Shown here one piece after another: positions 49,843 through 62,505 of a DNA stretch of 64,000 nt. Under the pieces are notes generated by a model. It was not told the origin of the DNA and did no database searches. It worked only from the letters and a program-made list of their open reading frames with translations. Location: positions 496,001 through 560,000 of the forward strand of contig JAACJM010000009.1 of NCBI GenBank assembly GCA_013368315.1. Reading direction: 5' to 3'. Numbering within the stretch: the stretch's first letter is position 1; each line of letters opens with the position of its first letter. This DNA is from Tetrapyrgos nigripes. Its lineage: Eukaryota > Basidiomycota > Agaricomycetes > Agaricales > Campanellaceae. The position numbers and the translations under genes were made by a program.

Positions 49843-51398
49843 GTAGACCGTCTACCACTTTGAAGCGCTATAAGGCGGCGCAGAGACAGAGGACGTGGGT
49901 CTCAATGGGAAAGACAGGGCACATGGCAAACTGGGGGTATATCGGTAACGTGAACTGTAGTCTAGAAGGAAACAGAAAGGCATGGCGGCTATTGTGTGAG
50001 AGACAACAATGTTAGCCACCACACCACACTGTCGGAATTAGGTGCAACACTCATATCAAGCGAATAGAATAGCCATTACTAGACACCTCTATGTCTACAA
50101 ACAATTCAACTTGAGCTAAGCATTTTCTATGCAGATTCAGCTTTCTTGTGATGAGTATCAAAGCGATGACAGTTCTACCTCGCTGACAAGTGATTAAACT
50201 TTGGATTTGAGGAGTAAGTACTACTTAGTATGCAAGAATCACAGGGATTTTGTCAATGTCAGTAGAGTGTTAAGACTGCATATCTATTATATTTGATGGT
50301 TGCCTGAAATGAACCGAAAGAAATATTGTATACAGCGACTTGCAGCGAATTCGGAGAGCCGAAAGAGAAAGACGCCACCAAGCCGTTCGATGAGAAAGGC
50401 AAATATGATGTCACACCTTCGGACCGGTCTTCCGCGTTTTTGTTCTCCTTTTTGTCCGACGTTTTCATGTTTTCACCATAACCATGTCAACGGATCCCAA
50501 AGTCAAGATCTCTCGTACGTGTGAACGCCAGAAGTCGACTACCTGGCCATGGCCTTACAACTAACCCCGGAGCACCTCAAACACCTCCGTTCAAAAACTT
50601 ACCCGTCCATGGATGTCACCTACTTTGCTCAGTACGACAAAGTATCCAATACTTGCACCGACTACGCCAGCAAAAATCCGAATTGGAGGTTTTAGAAGCA
50701 GAGCGAGCCAATTTCGTCATTGGTCAAATGGTGTTCACAATATCAAACTTTGCTACATGCTCCCATCTGGAGCTCGAGACCTCTCACCCAAAACTCGCGC
50801 GTGCGATATGCTGGGACTGCAACAAAAGTAAGACTGTGGTTCACGCAGAGACTCTACCGTTGTCCCAGGTCTATTGGCACATCCGCATCCGAGTTGATGA
50901 CGGACGGGCTGCTTACTTACACCGAGCTATCGCACTTTCGTCTTTGAGCTTGCACGTTATTTCGCCTAAACAAACCCTCGCCTCCTTCATACGATGATCA
51001 TCGTGCTCATTGAGGGAGTTAGCTCAAAGTACCCGAGTTACTACAAATGAACCATTATTACTTATGCGTCATGTACTTTGACACAATATATCTGCCTTCT
51101 CTGGAGACTTTTGAAAAGTTGTTATCGTTGTCAGAAACTCAGTTACACCTAATTTTCGATAGAAAATTTGAGATACAAATCCATTTGTCCTACAGAATCA
51201 GGGTACACCAAGGGTACACAGCGGATAGCACAATGGGTCATCTCAAGGAAGAGAACCCGACCACGAGGGTCCCTTCTAGGAACAGTCGGGGTTCCGCGCT
51301 TATAATTATATGTACACAGAAAAATAGGGGCTTCGGGAAGCACGCGTGGTTCGAATCGTCCATCGATTTCGGACCTTCCTCTCCTTCTTACCGCCACC
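49843..51398. other. Intergenic, no confident gene
   Basis: Open frames at 50521-50997 and around 50550-50700 show no family and change frame. Nothing else recognised. TATAAT-like sequence near 51300 and a GCCACC context at 51393 belong to the P5CDH gene. Confidence 0.45.
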
Positions 51399-53525
51399 AT
51401 GTCTTCACTAGGACTGTTCTCGACTCCAGAGGTTTTCAATGAACCTTTTAGGCACTATGCACCGGGTTCCCCAGAACGCGCTGGGCTTCAAGCAGCCGTG
51501 AACAAGATGCAGCAAGAACTTCCTTTCGAAGTTCCTTGCATCGTCAATGGCAAGCCAGTCAAGGGCTCTTCCACTGCTGAGCAACGCATCCCTCACGATC
51601 ATGCTAAACATCTCTGCACCTATCACGAAGCAGATAACAACCTCGTCTCCTCCGCTATCGATGACGCACTCAAAGCAAAGGCTGAGTGGCAAGCGATGCC
51701 TTGGAACGATAGAGCTGCTATCTTTTTGAAGGCAGCCGAACTAGTGAGCGGGAAGTATCGCTACGAGCTTATGGCAGCGACGATGCTTGGGCAAGGAAAG
51801 AACGCTTGGCAGGCTGAAATCGATGCTGCTGCAGAGGTGAGTGCACAATATAATATGCGCGTTTGTTGCTAGGTATATCATACTCATCGGTCGCGTCCAT
51901 AGCTCGCAGATTTCCTCCGATTTGGCGTCAAATACGTCCAAGAGCTTTATGCTCAACAACCGCCTCGGAATTTCTCAGGTGCCTGGAAGTAAGTCTAATC
52001 TTCACATCTCTCATCATATCTCATCTCTTCTCGTATCCAGCCGTACCGAATACCGTCCTTTGGAAGGTTTTGTCCTCGCCATCACTCCCTTCAACTTCAC
52101 CGCTATCGGTGGTAATCTTACCTTCGTACCTGCCATCCTCGGCAACGTCGTCATCTGGAAGCCATCCCCTGGAGCCGTTTACGCTAATTATATCACGCAC
52201 AAAATCTTCCTCGAAGCCGGTGTTCCTCCATCTGTCATCCAGTTCCTTCCTTGTACCAATTCCACTGCACCGAAATTTGTGCAACACGTACTTGCGCATC
52301 CTCAGTTCTCTGGATTGCATTTCACTGGTAGCACTCAGGTATTCCGAGGGCTTTATAAGGAGATTGCAATAGCGACTGGAGAGGGCAAGTATAAAGGTTA
52401 CCCAAGGGTCGTTGGTGAGACTGGAGGAAAGAATTGGCACTTGGTACATGAGAGTGCTGAGGTTAGGAATGCGGTTAACCAGGCTGTTAGAGGAGCGTTT
52501 GAGTATCAGGGTACTAGGTTTTCTCTCATGTTTTCTTTCTTCAATGACTGACCTTTTTGTCGTTGGTCAGGTCAGAAATGTTCTGCCCTCTCTCGGTTAT
52601 ATGTATCTTCATCTCTCTGGAACCAATCGGGTGGCTTCAAGGATATACTCTTGGGAGAGGTGAAGAAGATTAAGGTCGGTAATCCAATTGAGTGGGAGAA
52701 CTTCATGGGTCCTGTTGCGTGAGTCTTTTGCCTATATTGCATCGTTAGTCAATTAACGAGAAGTCCTTTCTTTCTAGCGGAAAACCTGCCTATGACAAAA
52801 TCCTTTCATACATCCAAAAGGCCAAGGACGCAGGTGGAGAGATTTTGGCAGGAGGTACTGGAGACGATTCGACAGGCTATTTTGTCCAGCCTACGGTCAT
52901 CCTAACCAAGGATCCACGGAGCGTGACGATGACTGATGAGATTTTCGGGCCTGTCATGACCGTAAGTGCTATACCGTCTTCTATCTTGACTCTCGTCATA
53001 TAAATGATTGATGGGTTTATAGGTATACGTCTTTGAAGACGCAGACTATGAAAAGACTATCGAGTTGATCGATTCGACGTCTGAGTATGGGCTCACGGGT
53101 GCTATGTGAGTAAAATTGCGAGCATATATTCATCAGGACCTATTGCTTACACTGACGCATATTCACTGACTGACGTGCTTCCCGTAGCTTCTCTCAATCT
53201 CGCTCTGCTCTCATCCTCGCTTCAACCCGTCTCCTCAACGCAGCAGGAAACATTTATTACAACGAAAAATGTACCGGTGCTGTTGTAGGTCAACAACCCT
53301 TTGGTGGCTCCAGGGCTAGTGGAACTTGTGATAAAGCTGGGAGTGGGAGTATCTTCTGGAGGTGAGGGTTTTGACTTTTTGGTGTCGTCCGCTCCGTGCT
53401 TTGTTCTGATGAGTATTTTGTTTGATATTAGATTCCTCTCTGCTCGAAGCGTTAAGGAGAACTTTGTTGGGTTGGAAGGCGAGGGTGTTCAGGGTGGATG
53501 GGGTTATCCAAGTAACTTGGTCTGA
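51399..53525 (+). CDS. Delta-1-pyrroline-5-carboxylate dehydrogenase (L-glutamate-gamma-semialdehyde dehydrogenase)
   Basis: Eight exons (51399..51836, 51903..51988, 52041..52510, 52571..52718, 52778..52961, 53023..53105, 53188..53361, 53432..53525) encode 558 residues, the usual length of fungal PUT2-type enzymes. Blocks seen: [28 protein letters not shown]-like [25 protein letters not shown], the FTGST loop, [11 protein letters not shown] with the general-base glutamate, [12 protein letters not shown] with the catalytic cysteine, [16 protein letters not shown], and [16 protein letters not shown]. It oxidises glutamate semialdehyde to glutamate with NAD in mitochondrial proline breakdown, although the N-terminus is not a clear targeting signal. 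A broken second copy lies at 57641-61865. Confidence 0.95.
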
Positions 53526-53552
53526 GTGACACTGCATCGACGATGGTTGGAG

Positions 53553-54239
53553 CAGTGTTCTACCTTAAGCCTTAAATTTGACATTTTGAAATCTTCAAGG
53601 CTTAAACCAGTTTAAGGGCTAAATTTAAGGGATTTTTTAAGGCTTAAAGTCTCGAAAAAATGAAATATTAGGGAGGAATTACTGTATTCTTGCCCATGTA
53701 TTCTTTGGGGTGTATAGCTTGAGTTCCGTCTGCTTGAGCTTCTTTCAAGGAGGAGGATCAGGCTCACTGCCAGTGGAAGTGGAGGAGGATGCATTACTCA
53801 ATTCATAAATTTGTCGTTTGAGTTTGTGGTGGGTTTATTGCTATGTCTTCTGCTTTTCAGCTTCAAGCACCCTCTTCTTCATGATGGGAAACACATCCTT
53901 GGCATCAGGCTATATGATGGACAGAGTTTTGCAGTGGCCCTTCATGAAAATAGGACCAGAGAGGATTTTTGCCAGTAGACATGGCACTTGGCAGCTTCAC
54001 AACGGACTCGAATAGTGACTTATGGTATGATTTTTTTGATTCCCTGGTCTCTGTACCTTGGCCTCACTCCCAGCTCGCTTTACTATCATTCTTGGCTCTG
54101 TACCTTGGCCTTGCTCACAAGTTGCTTGAATATCATGACCCTGGGCCTTAAGACAGCTTAAGCCTTAAGGATGTCACTCGGAAATTTTTAAGTCTTAAAT
54201 TTAAGGGTTAAAAGGGCTTAACCCTTTGGTAGAACACTG
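53553..54239. mobile_element. Non-autonomous hAT element, 687 bp
   Basis: Exact 8-bp duplications GGTTGGAG at 53545-53552 and 54240-54247. Ends are perfect 12-bp inverted repeats CAGTGTTCTACC. TTAAGG/CCTTAA-type motifs crowd both ends. The paralogous site near 62272 has a single GGTTGGAG and no insert, giving an empty-site control. No transposase frame. Confidence 0.93.
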
Positions 54240-55629
54240 GGTTGGAGAAAGTCAAGACGGGGAAAGCAAAAATTGAAGGACTTTCATATTGTACCAACAT
54301 AAGTTTGTACTACCACTGATGTACTACGAAAAAGGCAATATATCTCTGTAAGTTTCATACATACCGTCAGGAATTCTTGAAGAAAAATTTATGGTATGGT
54401 ATGAAATAGACCTCCATGTTACCTTTGGTGTAGTGCTGTGACTGTCACAGCGGCGCACACTAGCAGTCACACTGCCTAACGCGTCCCCTTGACAGTCAAC
54501 AACACAGTGGAAGGCTTTCACTTCTCAGCGTTAACGGCGGCATCGTTCAGTTGACAGTCAGATGCCTTGGGGGCTGGCAGAGATCTAGAAGTTGAACAAC
54601 CCATCACAGTTCGTTTGAGCTCCAGTCATGCTGGTATGCCATTTCTTCACAGATTTTGGGTCTCGTTATCGTGCTACGCGCAGCGATGACTCACATTTCC
54701 CTTGTTGAAACATAACGGTTCTTGGTGCACAGATGCCCGCTGAGACTTGGTCGCATAGGCTTCGCCACAATGTTTTCGCAAGGCAGGGTGCCTTTTTCCA
54801 AGCATCTCAATCCTGTCTGAATCCCAGTGTCATCTTTCAACTGATGTGTTCATGTCCTGGAACACAGCTTAAGGATGTCCACTGCAAGATGTTGGTGTTC
54901 ATGGCTAAGGGAAATGATATGATATGATACTCCCCGAGGTTTCACGATCCTAGGTGCTCAGTGGCCTTCATAGCAATTCACAATTGCTTTGTAGATGAGG
55001 CTGAAGGTGGTCATTTCGACATTATGGCAGGTGTGGCGACGAGTGGGTGTATTCTGTTTTTCTTGTCGGGGCTTTCATTACTTAATTTCTTTTTCTTTAT
55101 CAGGCCTTTCAGACGAACACAAATGCACCTTTATCTTTCCTCAAGGGTCTCTTGTGACTTGTACTTAGTCTGCCTAATGTTCATGTATCTCAGGCCCAAT
55201 AACAAGATCCTGATTTTTTGGCTGGCCATTTCCATCTTCATTCTGCAGACAAGACAGTCAGTAATGATGAAGTATCTTGTATTGATATCATCAGAAAAGT
55301 ACTTACCCTAGCGGTAGTGTTGGACATGGGTTGGTGTGATTCGTGAGGTTGACTTTGCATCATGCTGTTCATTTCATAATTGAAGTGAATGCTTTCAACA
55401 CCAGTTCCTGCTACTATTTTGCGAAGATTTTCTCGGGAGTTGAGGAGGGCAACTAGAGGTTTGACTTTCAGTTTTTCTGTTTAAAGTGGAAGAGATTCTG
55501 AACTTACACATTGTGATTGCATAGACTTTGCTCATGTTGAGATAAAAAGGAAACCTAAGTTGCCAAGTAGAAAAAAGTAGAGCAAATTCAACATCTCAAC
55601 CCCTGTTACAAGTGGCAAAAATAAATCTC
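54240..55629. other. Repeat-decayed intergenic DNA
   Basis: 54240-54567 is repeated at 62272-64000 (with the 62506 insertion). A + strand frame at 54961-55311 (FIAIHNCFVDEAEGGHFDIM, then hydrophobic segments) is unrecognised, and I cannot say if it was a gene. Confidence 0.4.
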
Positions 55630-56956
55630 ACCAGGATTGTTGTTCAATTCCAGTAAAAAAAGTGACAAGGTGACTGGTTTGAACAACAGTGACAAGGAGA
55701 CCACGAGTGACAAAGTACTGAAGGAGTTTCCGAAGAAGTTTGTCTGTTCTGTGCAATTGTTAATGATTTCAGGAGTGAGAAAGGAAGCAATCTAAACTCA
55801 CCTTCCACTAATTCCAGTTCTGAAATAGAAAAAGTCATAAGAGAGCTGGAAGGTGATTAATATATCTGCAAGTGTGGCAAAGGCAGTTTCAATCCCAGTC
55901 TCCAACTTGACTCAGTCAGATTTGCAGAAACTAAGAGATTACTGATTATTTCTATCCCACTCACCTTGAAAATGGGCTCATGAAGGATACTGAATGACTC
56001 ATTTACCAGTCGAGTTGCAATTATCAATCCGGTGACTGTTCAAAATATCTGTTGATCCAAGATTCTGGGAAATGCAGATTGAAATCCATGACATACCTAA
56101 GGCAACAGTAGCCATACATGCCTAAATCATTAAATCACTGTTAAAAAATCATGCATGGGGTTTACTCTGTGATCTGGCCTTACAATTGGCAGCAAGATTA
56201 ACTGGAACTTTTTCACTGATAATATATATTGATATTGAAGTTAAAATCATATTCGGGCTTCATAAGAGATCACTTACTGAGCCAAATCTTGGTCATAAAA
56301 AAGCAATGAACACAAAATATGTTAATAGGGGCGACTACTTGGCCAACCACACCTGCCCTGCAAAGACATGAGATCAGTCAAATTTGAGCATCAGTAAGGC
56401 AATAATTCATTTCTCAGTAATCAATGCCTCACCAAGTAATTTGGTTGAGTTTTGTCAAGTCTCCAAAATTTGCAACCTATTTTACAAAGTCAGCTGGAAG
56501 TGCATATGATAATTTACAACAGGAAACCTTAGCTCACAAGATAGTAATGCAAATTCCAAGCATATACACCAGTGAATAAGACCTCCATTGACCTGCAAAA
56601 AAATATCAGTCTGACTCAAATTTTTCCCCAGATATTGCAAAATCATTCACACTATAAATACCACCTGTAACAGAGAGCTTCATCATTATGATGTCAAAAT
56701 CAGGTTTTGAAATGATGTCTAGATACCAATGTTCTCAGCATCCATTTGTCTTTATTGATGATATATGTCCATACTTGAGCAAGAATTATCCCCAGAAGTC
56801 TGTACCAAATTCAGTTCAGAGATGCCAGAAATCACAAAAAAAATCTGAGTGCCAAACATACAAAAAAGAGAGGATTACACCAGTGTAAACTGCATCAAAT
56901 GGACTGGAAATATCCACCTCAGGTGAGACAGATGTTGAAGGGTTAAGTTGGGACAT
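55630..56956 (-). pseudogene. DUF6534-type integral membrane protein, decayed
   Basis: A likely start at 56956 (MSQLNPSTSVSPEVDIS) is followed by exon-like pieces separated by GT...AG intervals. Pieces read LLGIILAQVWTYII, VNGGLIHWC, CKIGCKFWRLDKTQPNYL and FCVHCFFMTKIWLS. Finally a clear pair joined at 55802/55748 reads TGISGRTDKLLRKLLQYFV then TRGLLVTVVQTSHLVTFFTG. The last block matches the conserved RTD end of DUF6534 seven-helix proteins of Agaricomycetes. Phases between the early exons do not fit and stops occur, so I call it a pseudogene. The sequence is AT-rich and CpG-poor compared with its surroundings. Confidence 0.5.
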
Positions 56957-57010
56957 GGTGTATAGAGAACTTGGTTGATTTTGAGACACCAGTATTTATA
57001 TGCATTTGTA

Positions 57011-57367
57011 CTGTTCCGGCATGAAAGGAAGCTCAGTCATTTTGACTGTGACAAATTCAAGGTCCAGTTCATTCAGTTCAGTGGCTGATGTGATGTGTGA
57101 CGGGTCAAAATTTTAGTCGGTTTTTAGTTCATTTTTGTGTTTGGGCTTCTCGAGTCTAAGCTTAAGTATTGTACTCTAAATGGATAGAAAATGTGTATAA
57201 TGTGTGGCAGCGCCCGAAAAGTAGCTTTTTTGACTGAAACTTGCCCAAGATTAGCCTTTCGCCGTCACACAGGTTCAGTCCTCAATGTGATGTGTGACAT
57301 GGCAAAATCTGAACAGTTCAGTACCGCGCTGTGATCCATGACTGAAGTTCCTTTCATGCCGGAACAG
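57011..57367. mobile_element. MITE with 29-bp inverted ends, TA target
   Basis: 57011-57039 and 57339-57367 are inverted repeats (starting CTGTTCCGGCATGAAAGGAA) with two mismatches, flanked by TA at 57009-57010 and 57368-57369. 357 bp and no coding capacity: a Tc1/mariner-type miniature element. Confidence 0.85.
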
Positions 57368-58763
57368 TAGCCTAGTGTCCCTGATGCTGGTACATTGCTT
57401 AATGACAGTACGGTTTGATGCCTCTGATGAAGAAACCTTGGCCCTGTAGTATTCAAATTTTACGAGTCCGGTTTAACCGGCAAATCGACGCGGCCTGAGA
57501 TCTGCGCCAGCTTCGGTGATCAGCCCGAACTTGATTTGTCTGAACACCACACAGGCCATCGAATTTACTACGGCCTGCACAGGAACAGTGGACATGCCAA
57601 GACTACGTTATTTCCCGCAAGGGCAACCCTAGCAAAGTACCTTTCGAAGTTCCTTGCATCGTCAATGGCAAGCCAGTCAAGACTCAAGAGCTCTTCCACT
57701 GCTCAGTGCTGAGCAACACATCCCTCATGGCCATGCTAACATCTCTACACCTATCATGAAGCAGATAACAACCTCGTCTTCTCCGCTATCGATGATGCAC
57801 TCAAAGCAAAGGCCGAGTGGCAAGCGATGCCTTGGAACGATCGGGCTGCAATCTTTTTGAAGGCAGCCGAACTAGTGAGCGGGAAGTATCGCTACGAGCT
57901 TATGGCAGCGACGATGCTTGGGCAAGGAAAGAATGCCTGGCAGGCTGAAATCGATGCTGCTGTGAGTGCACAATACACTATGCGCGTTTGTTGCTCATTA
58001 GTCGTGTCCATAGCTCGCAGATTTCCTCCGATTTGGCGTCAAATACGTCCAAGAGCTTTATGCTCAACAACCGCCTCGGAATTTCTCAGGTGCCTGGAAG
58101 TGAGTCTAATCTTCCGCATCTCTTCTCGTATCCAGTCGTACCGAATACCGTCCTTTGGAAGGTTTTGTCCTCGCCATCACTCCCTTCAACTTCACCGCTA
58201 TTGGTGGTAATCTTACCTTCGTACCTGCCATCCTCGGCAACGTCGTCATCTGGAAGCCATCCCCTGGAGCCGTTTACGCTAATTATATCACGCACAAAAT
58301 CTTCCTCGAAGCCGGTGTTCCTCCATCTGTCATCCAGTTCCTTCCTTGTACCAATTCCATTGCACCGAAATTTGTGCAACACGTACTTGCGCATCCTCAG
58401 TTCTCTGGATTGTATTTCACTGGTAGCACTCAGGTATTCCGAGGGTTTTATAAGGAGATTGCGATAGCGACTGGAGAGGGCAAGTATAAAGGTTACCCAA
58501 GGGTCGTTGGTGAGACCGGAGGAAAGAATTGGCACTTGGTACATGAGAGTGCTGAGGTTAGGAATGCGGTTAACCAGGCTGTTAGAGGAGCGTTTGAGTA
58601 TCAGGGTAGGTTTTCTCTCATGTTTTCTTTCTTCAATAACTGACCTTTTTGTCGTTGGCCAGGTCAGAAATGTTCTGCTCTCTCTCGGTTGTATGTATCT
58701 TTGTCTCTCTGGAACAAATCGGGCGGCTTCAAGGATATACTCTTGGGAGAGGTGAAGAAGATT

Positions 58764-59327
58764 TAGGGCTCCTATCGGATCGGATTGGTTCGGATTCGGA
58801 TGCCATCCGCTCGGATTGGTAGACACAAAATCCCAATCCGCATCTGACAGATGGCATCCGACAATCCGACGGATTATCCGCAGATGGCAGCCACCTGCGC
58901 AGTACGGTGCCCTAGACCCCTACTCTGAACTTTTCTTTCAGTTTTTTGGTGTGTTGTTGTTTATTACTTTACTTTGAAAAAAGTACTTACAGTAATTGAG
59001 AAATTCCCTGAGTACAATCACTTCCTGAACTTCAGCGAGAAAGCTTCTCACGCTGAGAAGACTACCTTTTATGTCAAAAATCCTATTTTACGCAGCCTAT
59101 GCTGCCTACTGTCACTTTCATTAATAAAAAGGATATCTTAGAACTGTACAGTACTTACGAACAGCTCAAGACTGAACCAGATAGGACAACAGCGATGCCT
59201 TCCCACGCCTCTAACTCATCCGCATATCATCTCCGGATTGGTGGGCTGCAAGAAAGCCATCCGTATCCGAATCCGAAGCAGCAATCGCTCGGATGGCGCC
59301 GGATCATCCGATCCGATAGGAGCCCTA
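58764..59327. mobile_element. Non-autonomous hAT-like element in P5CDH pseudogene exon 4
   Basis: Inverted ends TAGGGCTCCTATCGGATCGG (left) and the inverse, ending CCGATAGGAGCCCTA (right). The flanking exon sequence GAAGATT is duplicated on both sides, with three extra bases on the right, so the 8-bp duplication is imperfect. The interior is full of GGATTCGGAT/ATCCGAATCC-type repeats. Intact copy 1 (52660-52680) shows the empty site. Confidence 0.85.
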
Positions 59328-59504
59328 ATCTGAAGATTAAGGTCGGTAATCCAATCGAGTGGGAGAACTTCATGAGTCCTGTTGCGTGAGTTCTTTGCCT
59401 ATATTGCATCGTTAGTCAATTAACGAGAAGTCCTTTCTTTCTAGCGGAAACCCCGCCTACGACAAAATCCTTTCATACATCCAAAAGGCTAAGGACGCAG
59501 GTAT

Positions 59505-61240
59505 TGAAATACGCTGTGGCACGAAAAGGCGGGGGGAAAACGTTTGACCTCATATTGGTACCAGAGGCAAACGAGTAAAGATACATGGATGTAACTACTG
59601 TATTCCCGATACTTTAGTATAAGGGTGTGTAGGACCGAGCTTTTTTTTTTTTAACGAAACGTGATCTGTCACGTGTTCACGTGCTTTCCAGTTGATTTCA
59701 CTATTTGTCGAACGTTTTGAGGAACCAACGGTTCGGCTATAAAAAAAACGTTAACTATGTACTCCGCCTCAGAGGCTGCCACCCAGGCTATCGGACTGGT
59801 CGCTATGGAAGCACCTCGCCCTTTTCTCCTTCTTTCACGAGCATGAAAGGGTGTGGGCCAGCGCTGAGCGTGGCGGAAACGAGTCCGGTGAGTTCAAATT
59901 TAAGATGCTAGACCACACTCCAGTGAAGATATTCAATGAAAAACAGATATTGCTGGTTCAATTTCTGAGAAAAGTACTAGGGTGTAGATCATTGTGTAGA
60001 ATCAGAGGCTCAGAGGTATAATCAATATACATGAGAAGAAGATACAGCCCTCGAGCTCTTGAAAAGGGAATACTTACAAGAATAGGGGCGCATATTCTCT
60101 ATTACTGGAGAAAATTGGAAAGAAAATTGATTGAGACAGACAGAGGAAATCAGGACAAACTCAACATAGCCACACGTGGAAACACAGTGTAAAGAACTCG
60201 TCCTCATTCTTCAGCCTCGTAATCAGTTTTGAGTGGAATTCTGATTTCCACGAGTGTCGAGCCCACTTACTTGCTCAATGCAGCCCCTTTCACCGTTACT
60301 GCACACGGAGCTAGGTACAATCATTCATTGACGGTTTATTATCTTTCTTCGATCCCTGACTTGTAACCTGTAGGAAGTCGGGTTGCACATTTTGCACATC
60401 CACCACTGCCAAGCTTGGTCGCTCATTGTTCAAAGTTGTAGTGCTTTGCATTAAGATTACTCGCGTGGATTTTCGCATGTTGGAGGGCGAGGTTATACCT
60501 TTCATAGTCACTGATAGTATTGAAGTGACCATGGCAGGATGTAATTGGTTTGAGGTGACGAGTGTACTGGTTGTATAGGTAGTACATGTTTTTACAAGTC
60601 AGCAGTATCGGGTCTCGCATCCCGTCAGTGGCATGCTGCGCTAAATAAGGGAGTGTAAGAATGATTTCTTTGACCTTGAAAAAATGTGATAAGCATGCAC
60701 ATATCACATGGTCAAATCATGTGCAGTGTTGCCACATTGAGAACTCCCATCAGCTTGCCGTTAACTGGATAGAAGCAAGCCGGCCTGCAGATAATGCTAT
60801 TTACTCATTTACTTGTGGTTGCTATAAGCTTGGTAGCGTGCATGGCCTTCCAATAGCTGGAATGCAAAACTTGAACAGTTTGGCACTCAGGCCAGGCTTT
60901 AGGCAGGCTTAGTCCCTTGTGGATTATTACTTAGGGCGCGATCATCAATCTCACCATTCACGTGGACTTTCGCATGTTTGAGGGTGGCGTTATACCATTC
61001 ATAATCACTGATAGTATTGAAGTGGCCATGCTAGGTGCTAAGTGATTCAAAATAGCTAATCAACTCATATTGTAGTAAATAATGTATGTTCAGTATCGGG
61101 TCTCGCGTCCCATCAGTGGCGTGCTGTGCTAAATTTATAGTCTGTAAGTAGCTAAAATACCTCAAATAGACATCAGATGATCCCCCCTATACGTCAAGAG
61201 GCTGTATCCAGCTTGTCTTGGTGAAATTCCATTTCCAACA
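59505..61240. other. Foreign stretch in exon 5 of the P5CDH pseudogene
   Basis: Replaces about 14 bases of exon 5. Contains two direct repeats (about 60462-60646 and 60960-61132), both with CACTGATAGTATTGAAGTG and CAGTATCGGGTCTCGC. No transposon ends or target duplication seen and no recognised gene. Confidence 0.6.
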
Positions 61241-61871
61241 GCAGGAGGTACTGGAGACGATTCAACAGGCTATTTTGTCCAGCCTACAGTCATGAGATTT
61301 TCAGGCCTGTCTTGACCATGAGTGCTATACTGTCTTCTATCTTGACTCGCATCATATAAATGATTGATGGGTTTATAGGTATACGTCTTTGAAGACAGAC
61401 TGAAAAGACCATCAAATTAATCAATTCAACGTCTGAGTATGGGCTCACGAGTGCTATGTGAGTAAAATTGCGAGCATATATTCATCAGGACCTATTAATT
61501 CCACTTTGACACATATTCACTGACTGATGTGCTTCCTGTAGCTTCTCTCAATCTCACTCTGCTCTCATCCTCGCTTCAACCCGTCTCCTCAACACATTTA
61601 TTACAATGAAAAATGTACCAGTGCTGTTGTAGCCTGTAGGTCAACAACCCTTTGGTGGCTCTAGGGCTAGTAGAACTTGTGATAAAGCTGGGAGTGGGAG
61701 TGTTTTCTGGAGGTGAAGGTTTTGGCTTTTCGGTGTCCACTCTGTGAGTATTTTGTTTGATAGATTCCTCTCTGCTCGAAGCGTTAAGGAGAACTTTGTT
61801 GGATTGGAAGGTGAAGGTGTTCAGGGTAGATGGGGTTATCCCAGTAACTTGGTCTCAGTGGCACTGCATTG

Positions 61872-62256
61872 ACTAGTCTCTCATAGACAGACAATATGAT
61901 GATCACAGAAGTGATGTATAGGTAGTTTGTTAAAGTCGTCGCGTCTGGCAGCTGGTTCCTTTCCCATGCAAAATGAATTGCAAAAATTTGCTAATCCTCA
62001 CTGCCACACAACCGCTGGTCTGTCAGCATACCTACAAAGACTTCAGAACTTCTCAAAATTGCAATGAATATCATTGGAACAAAGCTCTTGTAATGTAGTG
62101 AGACTATCTACACCTGCAAAACCGAAAAAATGGACACCTGGAAAGTGATAAAAGGCCTGGTGGTGTTTCCTGGTGGCAGTGTGATTAGCAAATCTCAAGG
62201 ATTTGTAATCAAAAAAGCAGCTGCCCAGCTCCTAATCCAAAAAAACAGGACTATGC
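61872..62256. other. 384-bp segment present only in the second duplication copy
   Basis: Copy 1 reads ACTGCATCGACGATGG without it. Here TGCAT occurs on both edges. It may be an insertion with a 5-bp duplication in copy 2 or a deletion between TGCAT repeats in copy 1. The frame at 62130-62375 is unrecognised. Confidence 0.5.
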
Positions 62257-62505
62257 ATCAACGATGGTTGGAGAAAGTTGAGATGGGGAAAGCAAAAGGA
62301 CTTTCATATTCAATGTACCAACATGAGTTTGTACTACCATTGATGTACTATGAAAAAGGCAATATATCTCTGTAAGTTTCATACATACCATCAGGAGTTC
62401 TTGAAGAAAAATTTATGGTATGGTATGAAATAGACCTCCACATTACCTTCAGTGTAGTGCTGTGACTATCACAGCAGCACACACTAGCAGTCACACTGCC
62501 TAACA

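Larger units (their letters stand above)
57641..61865 (+). pseudogene. Delta-1-pyrroline-5-carboxylate dehydrogenase, second copy, broken
   Basis: Homologous to 51500-53525 over most exons. Starts inside exon 1 (no start codon region; insertions such as ACTCAA near 57681 shift the frame). Exons 2 and 3 are nearly intact (57995-58607), then exon 4 is cut by a 564-bp hAT-type element (58764-59327). Exon 5 is cut at about 59505 by a 1.7-kb foreign stretch, resuming at about 61242 with a deletion of the DEIFGPV coding part. The last exons (61379-61865) carry further deletions. No functional protein is possible. Confidence 0.92.

Noticed and set aside
50521..50997. 158-codon frame upstream of P5CDH
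   Set aside because: Coherent-looking residues change frame repeatedly, and no family is recognised; not enough to call a gene.
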